Shown here one piece after another: positions 5,917-12,452 of a stretch of DNA of 42,643 bases; within the stretch, counting starts at the first letter, position 1, and every line of letters begins with the position of its first letter. The position numbers were made by a program, and so were the translations under genes. Below the pieces are notes generated by a model. It was not told where the DNA came from. It ran no database searches and worked only from the letters and a program-made list of their open reading frames with translations. The stretch comes from a virus. Location of the stretch: positions 1 through 42,643 of the IMG/VR virus record IMGVR_UViG_3300047409_000303; one strand, 5' to 3'.

Positions 5917-6399
5917 ATGCCTACACACAAACCCGAGCAGCGCAACAGGATCATCGAACTCTGGCGAGACGACTGGAGTCTCGGAGAGATCGGCACCGAG
6001 ATCGGCGTCAGCCGACAGCGCGTCAGTCAGATACTCCTCGACGCGGGCTTCTCGCCCGCGCTCCGCCGCGCCGTCCGCGTAGCCGAGAACGGGGCGGCGG
6101 AGGACGCGTTCAAGCGCCAGCGAGCGGAGACGATCGCTCGCAGGAACGAGGAGCGCGAAGCCGCCCGCGTCCGCCTCTCCGCGCTCGCCGCCGCGTTCGG
6201 CGTCCGCCCCCTGACGCTCGCGATGCACGCCGACCGGAACGGGATCTACGCGGAGCAGCGCAAAGGCACCGGGTACATGTACGGGACGGGGAAGCTCCCG
6301 CCGCGCGACACGCCGGAGGGACGGAAGCTCGCCGAGCGCGTCAAGGCAGCCGCCGCGCCCTGGAGCGCCGTGCACCTCGCCCGCACCATCCGAGCGTGA
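5917..6399 (+). CDS. HTH regulator, candidate phage repressor, 160 aa
   Basis: The N-terminus reads RIIELWRDDWSLGEIGTEIG followed by VSRQRVSQILLDAGF, a helix-turn-helix with recognition helix near residues 31-41, like the sigma-like or resolvase-type HTH of small regulators. A charged helical linker (FKRQRAETIARRNEEREAAR) leads to a second small domain (LAAAFGVRPLTLAMHADRNG). The gene is apparently leaderless and divergent from the HNH gene, a layout common for phage control regions. It is the best candidate to bind the repeated GGCGCA-N5-TGCSCC dyad, though its own promoter lacks that dyad. No DNA-binding assay can be inferred from sequence. Confidence 0.7.
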   Translation: MPTHKPEQRNRIIELWRDDWSLGEIGTEIGVSRQRVSQILLDAGFSPALRRAVRVAENGAAEDAFKRQRAETIARRNEEREAARVRLSALAAAFGVRPLTLAMHADRNGIYAEQRKGTGYMYGTGKLPPRDTPEGRKLAERVKAAAAPWSAVHLARTIRA

Positions 6400-6545
6400 G
6401 ATCCGCCTGCCAGGTGTTCTTCGCGCTCAGCCTGATCTTCCTCAGCTTCTCCATAGCGGTTGCGTTCTCCTGGTGGGGACTGACGATCGGGGTCCCGCTC
6501 GGGATCTTCGCCGTCGCCGTCCTCGATCGGGTGTGGCACCCCTAG
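6396..6545 (+). CDS. Small membrane protein, 49 aa
   Basis: The frame starts at GTG overlapping the TGA of the regulator gene (GTGA) and reads MRSACQVFFALSLIFLSFSI. Two hydrophobic segments are separated by SWWG, followed by LGIFAVAVLDRVWHP at the end. It should span the inner membrane twice. Coupling to the regulator gene suggests co-expression. Function is unknown; holin-like behaviour cannot be excluded but the gene is far from the endolysin. Confidence 0.6.
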   Translation: MRSACQVFFALSLIFLSFSIAVAFSWWGLTIGVPLGIFAVAVLDRVWHP

Positions 6546-6592
6546 ACTCTCCCGAAGTTCCGCGACCCCCAATCGCAAGGAGGTAACTCCCC

Positions 6593-7132
6593 ATGAGCAA
6601 GACGCGGATCGTCACCGTGCTCGCCATCGCCGCCGCAGTCGCCACGGCTGCCCCGGCAGGAGCACACTCGAAGGTCGTCCGATGCGACCAGCACCACCCT
6701 CGCGAATGCTCGAAGCTCCGGCACCACGCCGCGCGCCTAGAGAGAGCCGTCGCGTGGCAGAAGCACGCCCGCAAAGTCGAGGTGCAGCGGGTACTCGACG
6801 CGACGCGAGGAGCGCAGCCGTTCGCGTACGCGGCGAAGCTCGCGCAGGCCGCGTGCCTCACGTTCAGCTACGACCAGAAGGCATGCCGGCCACCGGAGGA
6901 GATGCTGGCAGTCGGGCGGTGCGAGAGCGGGTTACAGAACCACGACCCGAACCCTGTCAGTACGGCGGACGGGTGGATGCAGTTCCTCGATTCGACGTGG
7001 GCGAACACGGTCCCGGCGCGTCTCGGGTTCTCGTTGTACGACCCTGTGGCGATGGCTGTCGCCGCGGAGGGGATGGCTCGCAAGGGCTGGAGCGCGTGGG
7101 CGGCGAGCGGTAGCTGCCACGGGCTCGCGTAG
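6593..7132 (+). CDS. Secreted lysozyme-like (Rpf/transglycosylase-type) protein, 179 aa
   Basis: The ATG has AAGGAGG upstream. Residues 1-24 form a Sec signal peptide (MSKTRIVTVLAIAAAVATAA then PAGAHS). The C-terminal domain reads MLAVGRCESGLQNHDPNPVS and ADGWMQFLDSTWANT, the pattern of a goose lysozyme/transglycosylase fold with Glu111 as the likely catalytic acid (CESG), and ends with conserved AAEGMARKGWSAWAASG. Such enzymes cut the glycan backbone of peptidoglycan. A signal peptide lets the product act outside the membrane without a holin, unlike the endolysin at 9698-10504. It stands in the plus-strand early region, so a role in superinfection or in host envelope change is as likely as lysis. 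Confidence 0.8.
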   Translation: MSKTRIVTVLAIAAAVATAAPAGAHSKVVRCDQHHPRECSKLRHHAARLERAVAWQKHARKVEVQRVLDATRGAQPFAYAAKLAQAACLTFSYDQKACRPPEEMLAVGRCESGLQNHDPNPVSTADGWMQFLDSTWANTVPARLGFSLYDPVAMAVAAEGMARKGWSAWAASGSCHGLA

Positions 7133-7143
7133 CGGCTCCGTTG

Positions 7144-7190
7144 TAGGGGCATCGCAGCGTCGTACTTGACAGGCGCATGCGATGCCCCTA
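7144..7190. repeat. 13-bp inverted repeat around promoter copy 3
   Basis: TAGGGGCATCGCA at 7144-7156 is the exact reverse complement of TGCGATGCCCCTA at 7178-7190, with a 21-bp gap that contains the -35. The right arm overlaps the spacer dyad and the -10. It may be an extra operator half for the same regulator or a weak terminator for the gene upstream. Confidence 0.6.
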
Positions 7191-7194
7191 TTAT
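7166..7194 (+). promoter_or_regulatory. Promoter with internal operator, copy 3
   Basis: TTGACA (7166-7171), 17-bp spacer starting GGCGCA and ending TGCCCC, TATTAT (7189-7194) followed by GGGGG. Transcription should start near 7201, leaving a 32-base leader that ends CTACCAGGAGG before the ArdC-like gene. Confidence 0.85.
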
Positions 7195-7232
7195 GGGGGA
7201 GTCAAGTTCGATCCCCTACCAGGAGGAACGCA

Positions 7233-8120
7233 ATGGCTACCGCAGCCCGCAAGTCCGGCAAGTCGAAGCCGAAGTACACGCCGGAGGAAGTCGCGGCGTA
7301 CCGCGCGGAGCAGCGCGAGAAGGGTGCCGAGCTTATGAAGGCAGCCGTCTCCGAGCTTCTCACGAGCGACGGCTGGCAGAAGTGGGCGGCGATGCGCGCC
7401 CGGCTGCACGGCTACAGCCTGAACAACACGCTCCTGATCCTCATCCAGTGCCCCGAGGCGACGATGGTCGCGAGCGGCAAGTTCTGGAAAGAGCAGAACC
7501 GGTACATCACGAGCGGTACCGGCTCGGCGCTGCGGATCTTCGCTCCGTTGTTCCGCCGCCCGACGAGCGAGGAGATCGCCGCGGGCCGGGATCCGGAGTC
7601 GAAGGTTCTCTACTCGTTCAAGCTCGTGCCGGTGTTCGACGTCTCGCAGACGGACGGGGAGCCTCTCCCCTCGAAGCCGTCGCAGCCGGTGACCGGCGAC
7701 TCGCACGCGAGCTTCCTCCGGCCGCTGGAGGTGCTCGCGCAGAAGCTCGGGTACAGCGTCTCGTTCGAGTCGCTCTCCCCCGGGCTCGGCGGGTACTGCG
7801 ACAAGCAGCGGAACCACATCGCGATCCGCAACGACGTCGCGCCGAACGCGCAAGTGCGGACGCTGATCCACGAGATCGCGCACGCGCTCGGGATCGGGTA
7901 CGAGGGCTACGGCCGCGAGCAGGCCGAGGTGCTCGTGGAGACCGCGACGTTCATCGTCTCGACGAGCATCGGGCTCGACACGACCGGCGCGAGCGTCCCC
8001 TACGTCGCGTCCTGGGGCGAGGCGAACGCCGTCGCCGCGATCGAGGCGTTCGCCGGAGTCGTGGACAAGGTAGCCCGGCAGATCGAGTCGGCCGTGAAGG
8101 ACGCCGAGGTGGTCGCGTGA
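7233..8120 (+). CDS. ArdC-like antirestriction protein with zinc peptidase domain
   Basis: The ATG at 7233 follows AGGAGG. The N-terminal domain (DGWQKWAAMRARLHGYSLNN then TLLILIQCPEATMV) matches the ArdC single-strand DNA-binding domain; the C-terminal domain has HEIAHALG at residues 213-220, an HExxH zinc peptidase motif, with Glu232 or Glu236 (AEVLVETATF) as likely third ligand. ArdC from conjugative plasmids protects incoming DNA from type I restriction; phage relatives are presumed to do likewise early in infection. The protein is 295 residues, similar to known ArdC. Its own promoter with operator and leader fits early expression. It is coupled to the gene downstream by GTGA. Confidence 0.83.
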   Translation: MATAARKSGKSKPKYTPEEVAAYRAEQREKGAELMKAAVSELLTSDGWQKWAAMRARLHGYSLNNTLLILIQCPEATMVASGKFWKEQNRYITSGTGSALRIFAPLFRRPTSEEIAAGRDPESKVLYSFKLVPVFDVSQTDGEPLPSKPSQPVTGDSHASFLRPLEVLAQKLGYSVSFESLSPGLGGYCDKQRNHIAIRNDVAPNAQVRTLIHEIAHALGIGYEGYGREQAEVLVETATFIVSTSIGLDTTGASVPYVASWGEANAVAAIEAFAGVVDKVARQIESAVKDAEVVA

Positions 8121-8332
8121 CTACCCGGTGGATAGTGGACGTGGACGGGCTCGGCTCCTGCGCGGTGGCGCAGGAGGAGTCCGGCCGGTGCAGCATCGTC
8201 AGCCCGGCTGCGTCGAGGGAGAAGTGCGAGCGGCTCGTCGCGAAGCTCCGCGAGCGCGACGCCGCGCGCCTCGCCGCCAGCCGTCGCCTCGCCGGGCAGC
8301 GCCTCGCCCGACACCGCACACTCAACACTTGA
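8117..8332 (+). CDS. Small hypothetical protein, 71 aa
   Basis: GTG overlaps the TGA of the ArdC-like gene, so translation is coupled. The first part (MTTRWIVDVDGLGSCAVAQE) is a possible beta hairpin with Cys, the second an Arg/Ala-rich helix (RLVAKLRERDAARLAASRRL). The basic tail could bind nucleic acid. It ends ACT-TGA with the TGA inside the -35 of promoter copy 4. Family not recognised. Confidence 0.6.
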   Translation: MTTRWIVDVDGLGSCAVAQEESGRCSIVSPAASREKCERLVAKLRERDAARLAASRRLAGQRLARHRTLNT

Positions 8333-8357
8333 CAGGCGCACGGGGTGCCCCTATTAT
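8329..8357 (+). promoter_or_regulatory. Promoter with internal operator, copy 4
   Basis: TTGACA (8329-8334), 17-bp spacer starting GGCGCA and ending TGCCCC, TATTAT (8352-8357), then GGGGG. The leader to the ATG at 8394 contains CTACCAGGAG as in copy 3. Confidence 0.85.
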
Positions 8358-8393
8358 GGGGGCATCCCGTTCGACCACCTACCAGGAGAAACC

Positions 8394-8795
8394 ATGCAGA
8401 CCGCCCGCTACACCGCCGAGAACGCCACCAAGACTCTCGTCCGCCCCGCGTACGTCCCCGAGCACTACAACGCCGACGCCGAAGGGTTCGTCACCTTCGT
8501 GTCGCTCTCGTGGGGCGCGGACTTCATCGGCACCTCGCTCCCCGGAACCCCGCTCCCGTCCGAGGCTCTGCGGCTCGCCGCGGCGGAAATGGAGCAGGGC
8601 TACCAGAAGTCGCTCCGCCTGCAGCCCCGCGTCGAGCAGATCATGCAGGAGACGGGTTGCTCGTTCGAGGACGCGTGGGATCGCGCCGAGGACGAGGACG
8701 ACCACAACCTCATCCCGTTCGTCTCCGGCGCGACGTGGACGACGATCGGGTTCGATCTCGACGACTCCGACCTTCTCGGACAGGAGATCCGCTAA
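8394..8795 (+). CDS. Hypothetical protein, 133 aa
   Basis: First gene of the operon from promoter copy 4, with AGGAG ahead of the ATG. It is an acidic protein with no cysteine pair: MQTARYTAENATKTLVRPAY, a middle helix (EALRLAAAEMEQGYQKSLRL) and an Asp/Glu run (WDRAEDEDDHNLIPF). There is no membrane segment or signal peptide. I do not recognise a family. The TAA overlaps the next ATG (TAATG). Confidence 0.65.
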   Translation: MQTARYTAENATKTLVRPAYVPEHYNADAEGFVTFVSLSWGADFIGTSLPGTPLPSEALRLAAAEMEQGYQKSLRLQPRVEQIMQETGCSFEDAWDRAEDEDDHNLIPFVSGATWTTIGFDLDDSDLLGQEIR

Positions 8796-9082
8796 TGCCC
8801 CTCGGACCCTTCACCTGGCGAGTGCGCGTTCTGCGCGCCTCGCCCGGCTCGGTCGTCACGGAGACGACCGCGCACCTCCGCGACGATCAGGGCCGGTCGC
8901 GCTGCGGCGTGCACTACACGCCGAACTCGAAGCCCGCGCCGATCAGCGCCGCCCGCTGCCCCGACTGCGCCGCGACGGATATCTGGCGCGACCCGGCAGC
9001 CGCGATCGAGCGGCTCCGGGCGAGCGCGAACTTCGACACGCCGATGGCGCTCGACGCCGAAGCATGGGAGGAGTACGAATGA
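8795..9082 (+). CDS. Small protein with Cys pair, 95 aa
   Basis: The ATG overlaps the TAA of the gene before. The protein reads MPLGPFTWRVRVLRASPG, then RSRCGVHYTPNSKPAPISAA, RCPDCAATDIW, which gives Cys-x-His and CxxC groups that could hold a zinc. The C-terminal 30 residues are helical and acidic. The TGA overlaps the next ATG. Function unknown. Confidence 0.6.
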   Translation: MPLGPFTWRVRVLRASPGSVVTETTAHLRDDQGRSRCGVHYTPNSKPAPISAARCPDCAATDIWRDPAAAIERLRASANFDTPMALDAEAWEEYE

Positions 9083-9363
9083 GCACTCGTTACGCAATCG
9101 TGGGCGGCGTCCGCCGGGAAACGCTGGAGGCGTACCTCCCCGGCAACTACTCCGTCGTGTGGGAAGGCTGGTACGACGGAGAGACGTACGCCGAGGAGGC
9201 GTACTCACTCGCGTTCGACGCTCGCCGCGTGTTCGTCATCGAGGGGAAGGACAACGCCGGGTGGACGCTCGACGGGTACGTGATCCCTCGCCTCGCCAGC
9301 GGGTTGTACTTCGCGGAGGAGATCGACCTATCCCACCCCGTAATGAAGAAGGTGCCCGCATGA
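9079..9363 (+). CDS. Small hypothetical protein, 94 aa
   Basis: Coupled to its neighbours by ATGA overlaps at both ends. It is rich in Tyr and Trp with alternating polar and aromatic residues (GNYSVVWEGWYDGETYAEEA), predicted mainly beta. No motif was recognised. Consistent third-position GC and tight packing support it. Confidence 0.6.
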   Translation: MSTRYAIVGGVRRETLEAYLPGNYSVVWEGWYDGETYAEEAYSLAFDARRVFVIEGKDNAGWTLDGYVIPRLASGLYFAEEIDLSHPVMKKVPA

Positions 9364-9623
9364 CCGCGCTGATCGACACGATCCAGGACGCGTTCGTCGC
9401 CGAGCGCGAGCAGGCCGACTACGCCGGGGGGGAACTGTCCTGCGGGCTCGTCGTCGAGGCGATCGAGCGGTACCTCAAGATCGACGACGAGCGGTTGGAG
9501 GGAGCGGTCGCGCGGGCGTACATCGAGGCGCGAGCGGCGTGGGGGAACGAGTGGATCTACGCCAGCGGTGACGTCGCCGAGCGGATCCTCGTGCACGTCC
9601 GCCTCGTCACGCTCTCCCTGTAA
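9360..9623 (+). CDS. Small hypothetical protein, 87 aa
   Basis: The last gene of the plus-strand block, starting at an ATG that overlaps the previous TGA. It is a helical acidic protein (MTALIDTIQDAFVAEREQAD) with a single Cys and no membrane segment. The hairpin at 9641-9676 follows its stop. Function unknown. Confidence 0.6.
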   Translation: MTALIDTIQDAFVAEREQADYAGGELSCGLVVEAIERYLKIDDERLEGAVARAYIEARAAWGNEWIYASGDVAERILVHVRLVTLSL

Positions 9624-9640
9624 GCCTCTCTAAGACGCTG

Positions 9641-9676
9641 ACGACCCGGGTCGGGGTGTTTCCCTTCCCGGGTCGT
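9641..9676. terminator. Hairpin between convergent operons
   Basis: ACGACCCGGG (9641-9650) and CCCGGGTCGT (9667-9676) form a perfect 10-bp stem with a 16-base loop; TTGCGTT follows on the plus strand. It separates the plus operon ending at 9623 from the minus lysis operon ending at 9698, so it may stop both. Confidence 0.75.
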
Positions 9677-9697
9677 TTGCGTTCGCGAGAGCTTCGC

Positions 9698-10504
9698 CTA
9701 CGCCGGTAGGCGAGGCTGGTACGCGCGAGCGGCGACCGGCGTGCGGTACCCGACGTGCTCCGCGCGAGGCCCGGCTTCCGAACCCATGCTCATGCACCAC
9801 GCCATGCTCGTCTTGACGGTGACGTGCCCGATCGGGTAGCCGTAGAACACGAACGTGAACGCCGGGCGACCGGCGTACGCGTTCACCGGCACCCCGTTCC
9901 GGATCAGCGTCCCCGTGAACCCGACGCCCGAGTAGCCGAGCCCGTTCGGGTCCGGGAAGCTCCCGCCCATCCGCCGCGCGACGCGATCCATCACGTACGC
10001 GATCCACGTCGCCTCCGACGAGCAATCCTCCCACCGCCCGAACTCCGGCGGCACCAGCTGCCCCCGAACACCGCTCATGCGGCGCGCAGTCTGCGTGTAG
10101 TGGATCACCCCCCGGTTGGCGATGACCAGGTTGCAGGCTGCGATCCCTGCCGCCTGGATGGCCGCTACCTGACGCGCCCGGTGGATCGCCCGCAGGCGGC
10201 TCGACCCGTACGCGTCGTAGTAGTTCGCGAGCTTCACGTGAGTCCGCGTGCCGTACTGACCCCCGTTCGCGATCGCGTGCACCGCCCGCCGGCCATGCTT
10301 CACGACTCCTGGCCGTTCGAGGGCGGGGAGGTGAGTGGCGGCTCCGAACTTGCGTAGCTGCCGAGCGGCGATCGGCCCGAGGAACCCGGTCGGCTTCCCC
10401 TTCCCCGGCAGGAACCCGGCGAGCCGGAGCGCGCGCTTCATCAGCACGACCGGCTCGCCGGTATTGCCGAGCTTCAAGCGCCCCGGGTACGGGGCTCGCT
10501 TCAT
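9698..10504 (-). CDS. Endolysin: peptidoglycan-binding domain plus NlpC/P60-like peptidase
   Basis: The N-terminal 60 residues (LGNTGEPVVLMKRALRLAGF then GPIAARQLRKFGAATHL) match a peptidoglycan-binding type 1 repeat. The C-terminal part has RWEDCSSEATWIAYVMDRV with Cys161 at the start of a helix and GYPIGHVTVKT with His227, the Cys/His pair of NlpC/P60 cysteine peptidases, which cut stem peptides. There is no signal peptide, so release needs one of the membrane proteins encoded upstream. The ATG overlaps the stop of the two-span membrane protein. It is the last gene of the long tail and lysis operon. Confidence 0.82.
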   Translation of the reverse strand: MKRAPYPGRLKLGNTGEPVVLMKRALRLAGFLPGKGKPTGFLGPIAARQLRKFGAATHLPALERPGVVKHGRRAVHAIANGGQYGTRTHVKLANYYDAYGSSRLRAIHRARQVAAIQAAGIAACNLVIANRGVIHYTQTARRMSGVRGQLVPPEFGRWEDCSSEATWIAYVMDRVARRMGGSFPDPNGLGYSGVGFTGTLIRNGVPVNAYAGRPAFTFVFYGYPIGHVTVKTSMAWCMSMGSEAGPRAEHVGYRTPVAARAYQPRLPA

Positions 10505-10803
10505 GGCCGGATCGGCTTCGGGTTGTCGCCGGGGTCGCTCGTCGGGATCGCGTTCGCCTCAGTGATCAGCGCGCTGACGAGCCCGCCGCCCTGCGCGCGA
10601 CCCTTGCGGACGACAGCGGCATGCACGAGCGTAAAGACGACCCACAAGGACGTGACGACCGTCGCGAGCGCCGTCTGCTTCTCGTTGCTCAGGTTCGAGC
10701 CGAACAGGATGTACGCGTTCGCGACGAGCGTGACGACGAACGTGCCGATCCCCTCTGTCGTCAGGATCGGGTCGGGCGTGGTGAGACTCTTGGCTTCGGG
10801 CAC
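10501..10803 (-). CDS. Two-span membrane protein, holin candidate
   Basis: I prefer the GTG at 10803, six bases after AGGAGG; the ATG at 10809 is too close to that site. Two hydrophobic segments (IGTFVVTLVANAYILFG and TALATVVTSLWVVFTLVH) are joined by a short polar loop, followed by a basic, Gly/Pro-rich C-terminus. This size and topology fit a phage holin, and the gene directly precedes and overlaps the endolysin gene. Other membrane proteins upstream are alternatives. Confidence 0.65.
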   Translation of the reverse strand: MPEAKSLTTPDPILTTEGIGTFVVTLVANAYILFGSNLSNEKQTALATVVTSLWVVFTLVHAAVVRKGRAQGGGLVSALITEANAIPTSDPGDNPKPIRP

Positions 10804-10813
10804 GAGCATCCTC

Positions 10814-11320
10814 CTAGTCGGGCGGTGGCCGCGTCTCTGGCGGCGGCTTGGGTGGGAGCTTCGAACAGTCGTAGTCGAACGGGACGGTCACCTGCGTCGC
10901 GAGGAACGCCTGCGCCTGCCGGATCGCGCTCACGGCGTCCTGCTTCGCCTTCAGGTTCCGCTTCTTCGTGCCTGAGCTCGCGGTGGGGTCGGCGAGCGCG
11001 GAGTTCGAGCGGGCGATGACGGTGCGATCCGCTTCGATGCCGTCCCGAGCGAGTTTCCGGAACCCGCACACGCTGCGGTTCGTGGCGTACTGGAACCGCG
11101 AGGTGGACAGGTCGAATAGCTGACGGTTGTGGTTCTGCACGACGAGCAGAGCGCGCTCCCGCGCGTGCCTGTCCTGGTCGCTCTGATACCCGACGTACAG
11201 CACCACGAAGAACCCCGCGAGGGCGAACAACGCGAGCAGCGCCGCGGTCGCGGGCAGCACCGCCTTCACGCGCTCCTGGCGGCTGAGATCCTCGACGGTC
11301 GGCTCGCCTCGATGGTTCAC
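10814..11320 (-). CDS. Membrane-anchored protein with coiled coil, 168 aa
   Basis: Starts at a GTG that overlaps the upstream TGA (GTGA) with GGAGG just before. A short cytoplasmic segment leads into one membrane span (LLALFALAGFFVVLYVGY), then a long charged helical region (RERALLVVQNHNRQLFDLST) and a Pro-rich end (CSKLPPKPPPETRPP). Two external Cys residues could bond. The layout, one inward-anchored span with a long periplasmic helix, recalls an Rz-type spanin, although Gram-positive hosts need none; a structural lysis helper is possible. Confidence 0.6.
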   Translation of the reverse strand: MNHRGEPTVEDLSRQERVKAVLPATAALLALFALAGFFVVLYVGYQSDQDRHARERALLVVQNHNRQLFDLSTSRFQYATNRSVCGFRKLARDGIEADRTVIARSNSALADPTASSGTKKRNLKAKQDAVSAIRQAQAFLATQVTVPFDYDCSKLPPKPPPETRPPPD

Positions 11321-11469
11321 TTGCGCCTCCGCGTCTCCATGAGCGCGCAGACGCCCGCCATCACGACGAGGATCAGGAGGAGCGCGATGTTCGCGGCGAG
11401 CACGCCGAGCGCGACGAGGAGGATCGCGGAGGCGCACGCCACGCAGTAGACGCGAGTGGGCACGGTCAT
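11317..11469 (-). CDS. Small two-span membrane protein, 50 aa
   Basis: The frame reads MTVPTRVYCVACASAILLVA and is almost wholly hydrophobic up to a basic end (CALMETRRRK). It overlaps its neighbours at both ends (ATGA and GTGA). It is too short for most gene callers. With four consecutive membrane-protein genes here, this is another holin or pinholin-type candidate. Confidence 0.6.
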   Translation of the reverse strand: MTVPTRVYCVACASAILLVALGVLAANIALLLILVVMAGVCALMETRRRK

Positions 11470-11684
11470 CCCTTCCGCGCCCGATCGTAGTGCACGACAG
11501 GCAGAACCCCGCAGAACGCCATCCCGATCCCGCTCAGGCCGTTCAGGTGCGCCGCTCCGGTGGAGAGGAAGTCGAGCAGGATGAACGCCACGCCGACCGC
11601 CGCTGCCAGCGCGGGCCACACGTCGTGGAACCACCGCGCGACCATCGCGCTCCGCGACTCCGGATCTTCGAACGGCTGGCTCAC
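11466..11684 (-). CDS. Small membrane protein, 72 aa
   Basis: Starts at GTG overlapping the stop of the 67-aa gene. An acidic N-terminus (MSQPFEDPESRSAMVARWFH) precedes two hydrophobic segments (ALAAAVGVAFILLDFLS and GIGMAFCGVLPVV), then a basic end. It is part of the membrane-protein cluster before the endolysin. Function not recognised beyond a probable lysis-related role. Confidence 0.6.
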   Translation of the reverse strand: MSQPFEDPESRSAMVARWFHDVWPALAAAVGVAFILLDFLSTGAAHLNGLSGIGMAFCGVLPVVHYDRARKG

Positions 11685-11884
11685 CCATCACTCGCATCCT
11701 TCGGCCGCTGCTTCGCCGCGGTCCGGGCGGGCTCGTCAGTAGCGGCTGGTTCCGTTCGAGGGATCCGCACGCCGACGATGTACCCGGCGCGCAGGAACCC
11801 CGCGATCCGCTCGTGCTTCGGATCGACGTCGCGCAGATCCCCCTCGGGCCAGTCGCTCAGGTTCACTCGGGCGACACACAACAT
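11681..11884 (-). CDS. Small hypothetical protein, 67 aa
   Basis: The ATG has GGGAGG upstream. The first half (MLCVARVNLSDWPEGDLRDV) looks like a beta unit; the C-terminal third is Ala/Thr/Pro-rich and disordered. No membrane segment. It lies between the collar-domain protein and the membrane-protein cluster. Unknown function. Confidence 0.55.
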   Translation of the reverse strand: MLCVARVNLSDWPEGDLRDVDPKHERIAGFLRAGYIVGVRIPRTEPAATDEPARTAAKQRPKDASDG

Positions 11885-11924
11885 GACGATTCCTCCCTCG
11901 CTCTGGATCGTAGCTATCCGGCTC

Positions 11925-12452
11925 TCAGAACTTGATGATCGGTAGCAGGACGACGTACGGCTGAAGGTTCGAGTGCGACGACGAGGCGGTCACGGGACCG
12001 GCCGCGGCGGTGATCCTGCCGCCCGTATCCCCCCATAGGTATCCCGCTACGCCGCCGCTCGGAGCGGACGGGTTGTCACCTCGCCCGCCGATGGTCGTGT
12101 CGTGGGTATGCGAAGGCATGCCGCTCTGAGCGCCCGTCAGGGTGACCGTCTCGACGCCGCCCGTCCCGAGTAGCGTCGGGAACGTCCCGCCCACGCTCTG
12201 CCCGACGACGACCCGGCCGCGGAGGTTCGGCAGCGTCGTCCCGCCGAGCTTCGCGACCAGCTGCCCGTACCGCGTCGCGCTGATCGTCGAGCCGTCGCAT
12301 ACCAGCCACCCATCCGGGACGGCAGTCGCGCAGTACGCGATGATCCCCGGCGGCAGCGTCGCGGTCTGCTCCAACGCGTTCACGCGATCCTGCAAGCGGA
12401 TGAGCAGGCTGTCGGTGTCGCTCGGGCCGACGAGGGGACTGGTGGTGCTCAC
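11925..12452 (-). CDS. Tail collar domain protein, 175 aa
   Basis: Starts at GTG right at the stop of the minor tail gene (TAGTG). An N-terminal helix (SLLIRLQDRVNALEQTATLP) precedes PGIIAYCATAVPDGWLVCDG, the start of the phage tail collar domain, followed by TTLPNLRGRVVVGQS and a His-rich tip region (GMPSHTHDTT). The C-terminus (LQPYVVLLPIIKF) matches the usual end of this domain, NxxPyxxxxyIIK. These proteins form the tips of short fibres that contact the host. It is likely part of the adsorption apparatus. Confidence 0.85.
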   Translation of the reverse strand: MSTTSPLVGPSDTDSLLIRLQDRVNALEQTATLPPGIIAYCATAVPDGWLVCDGSTISATRYGQLVAKLGGTTLPNLRGRVVVGQSVGGTFPTLLGTGGVETVTLTGAQSGMPSHTHDTTIGGRGDNPSAPSGGVAGYLWGDTGGRITAAAGPVTASSSHSNLQPYVVLLPIIKF

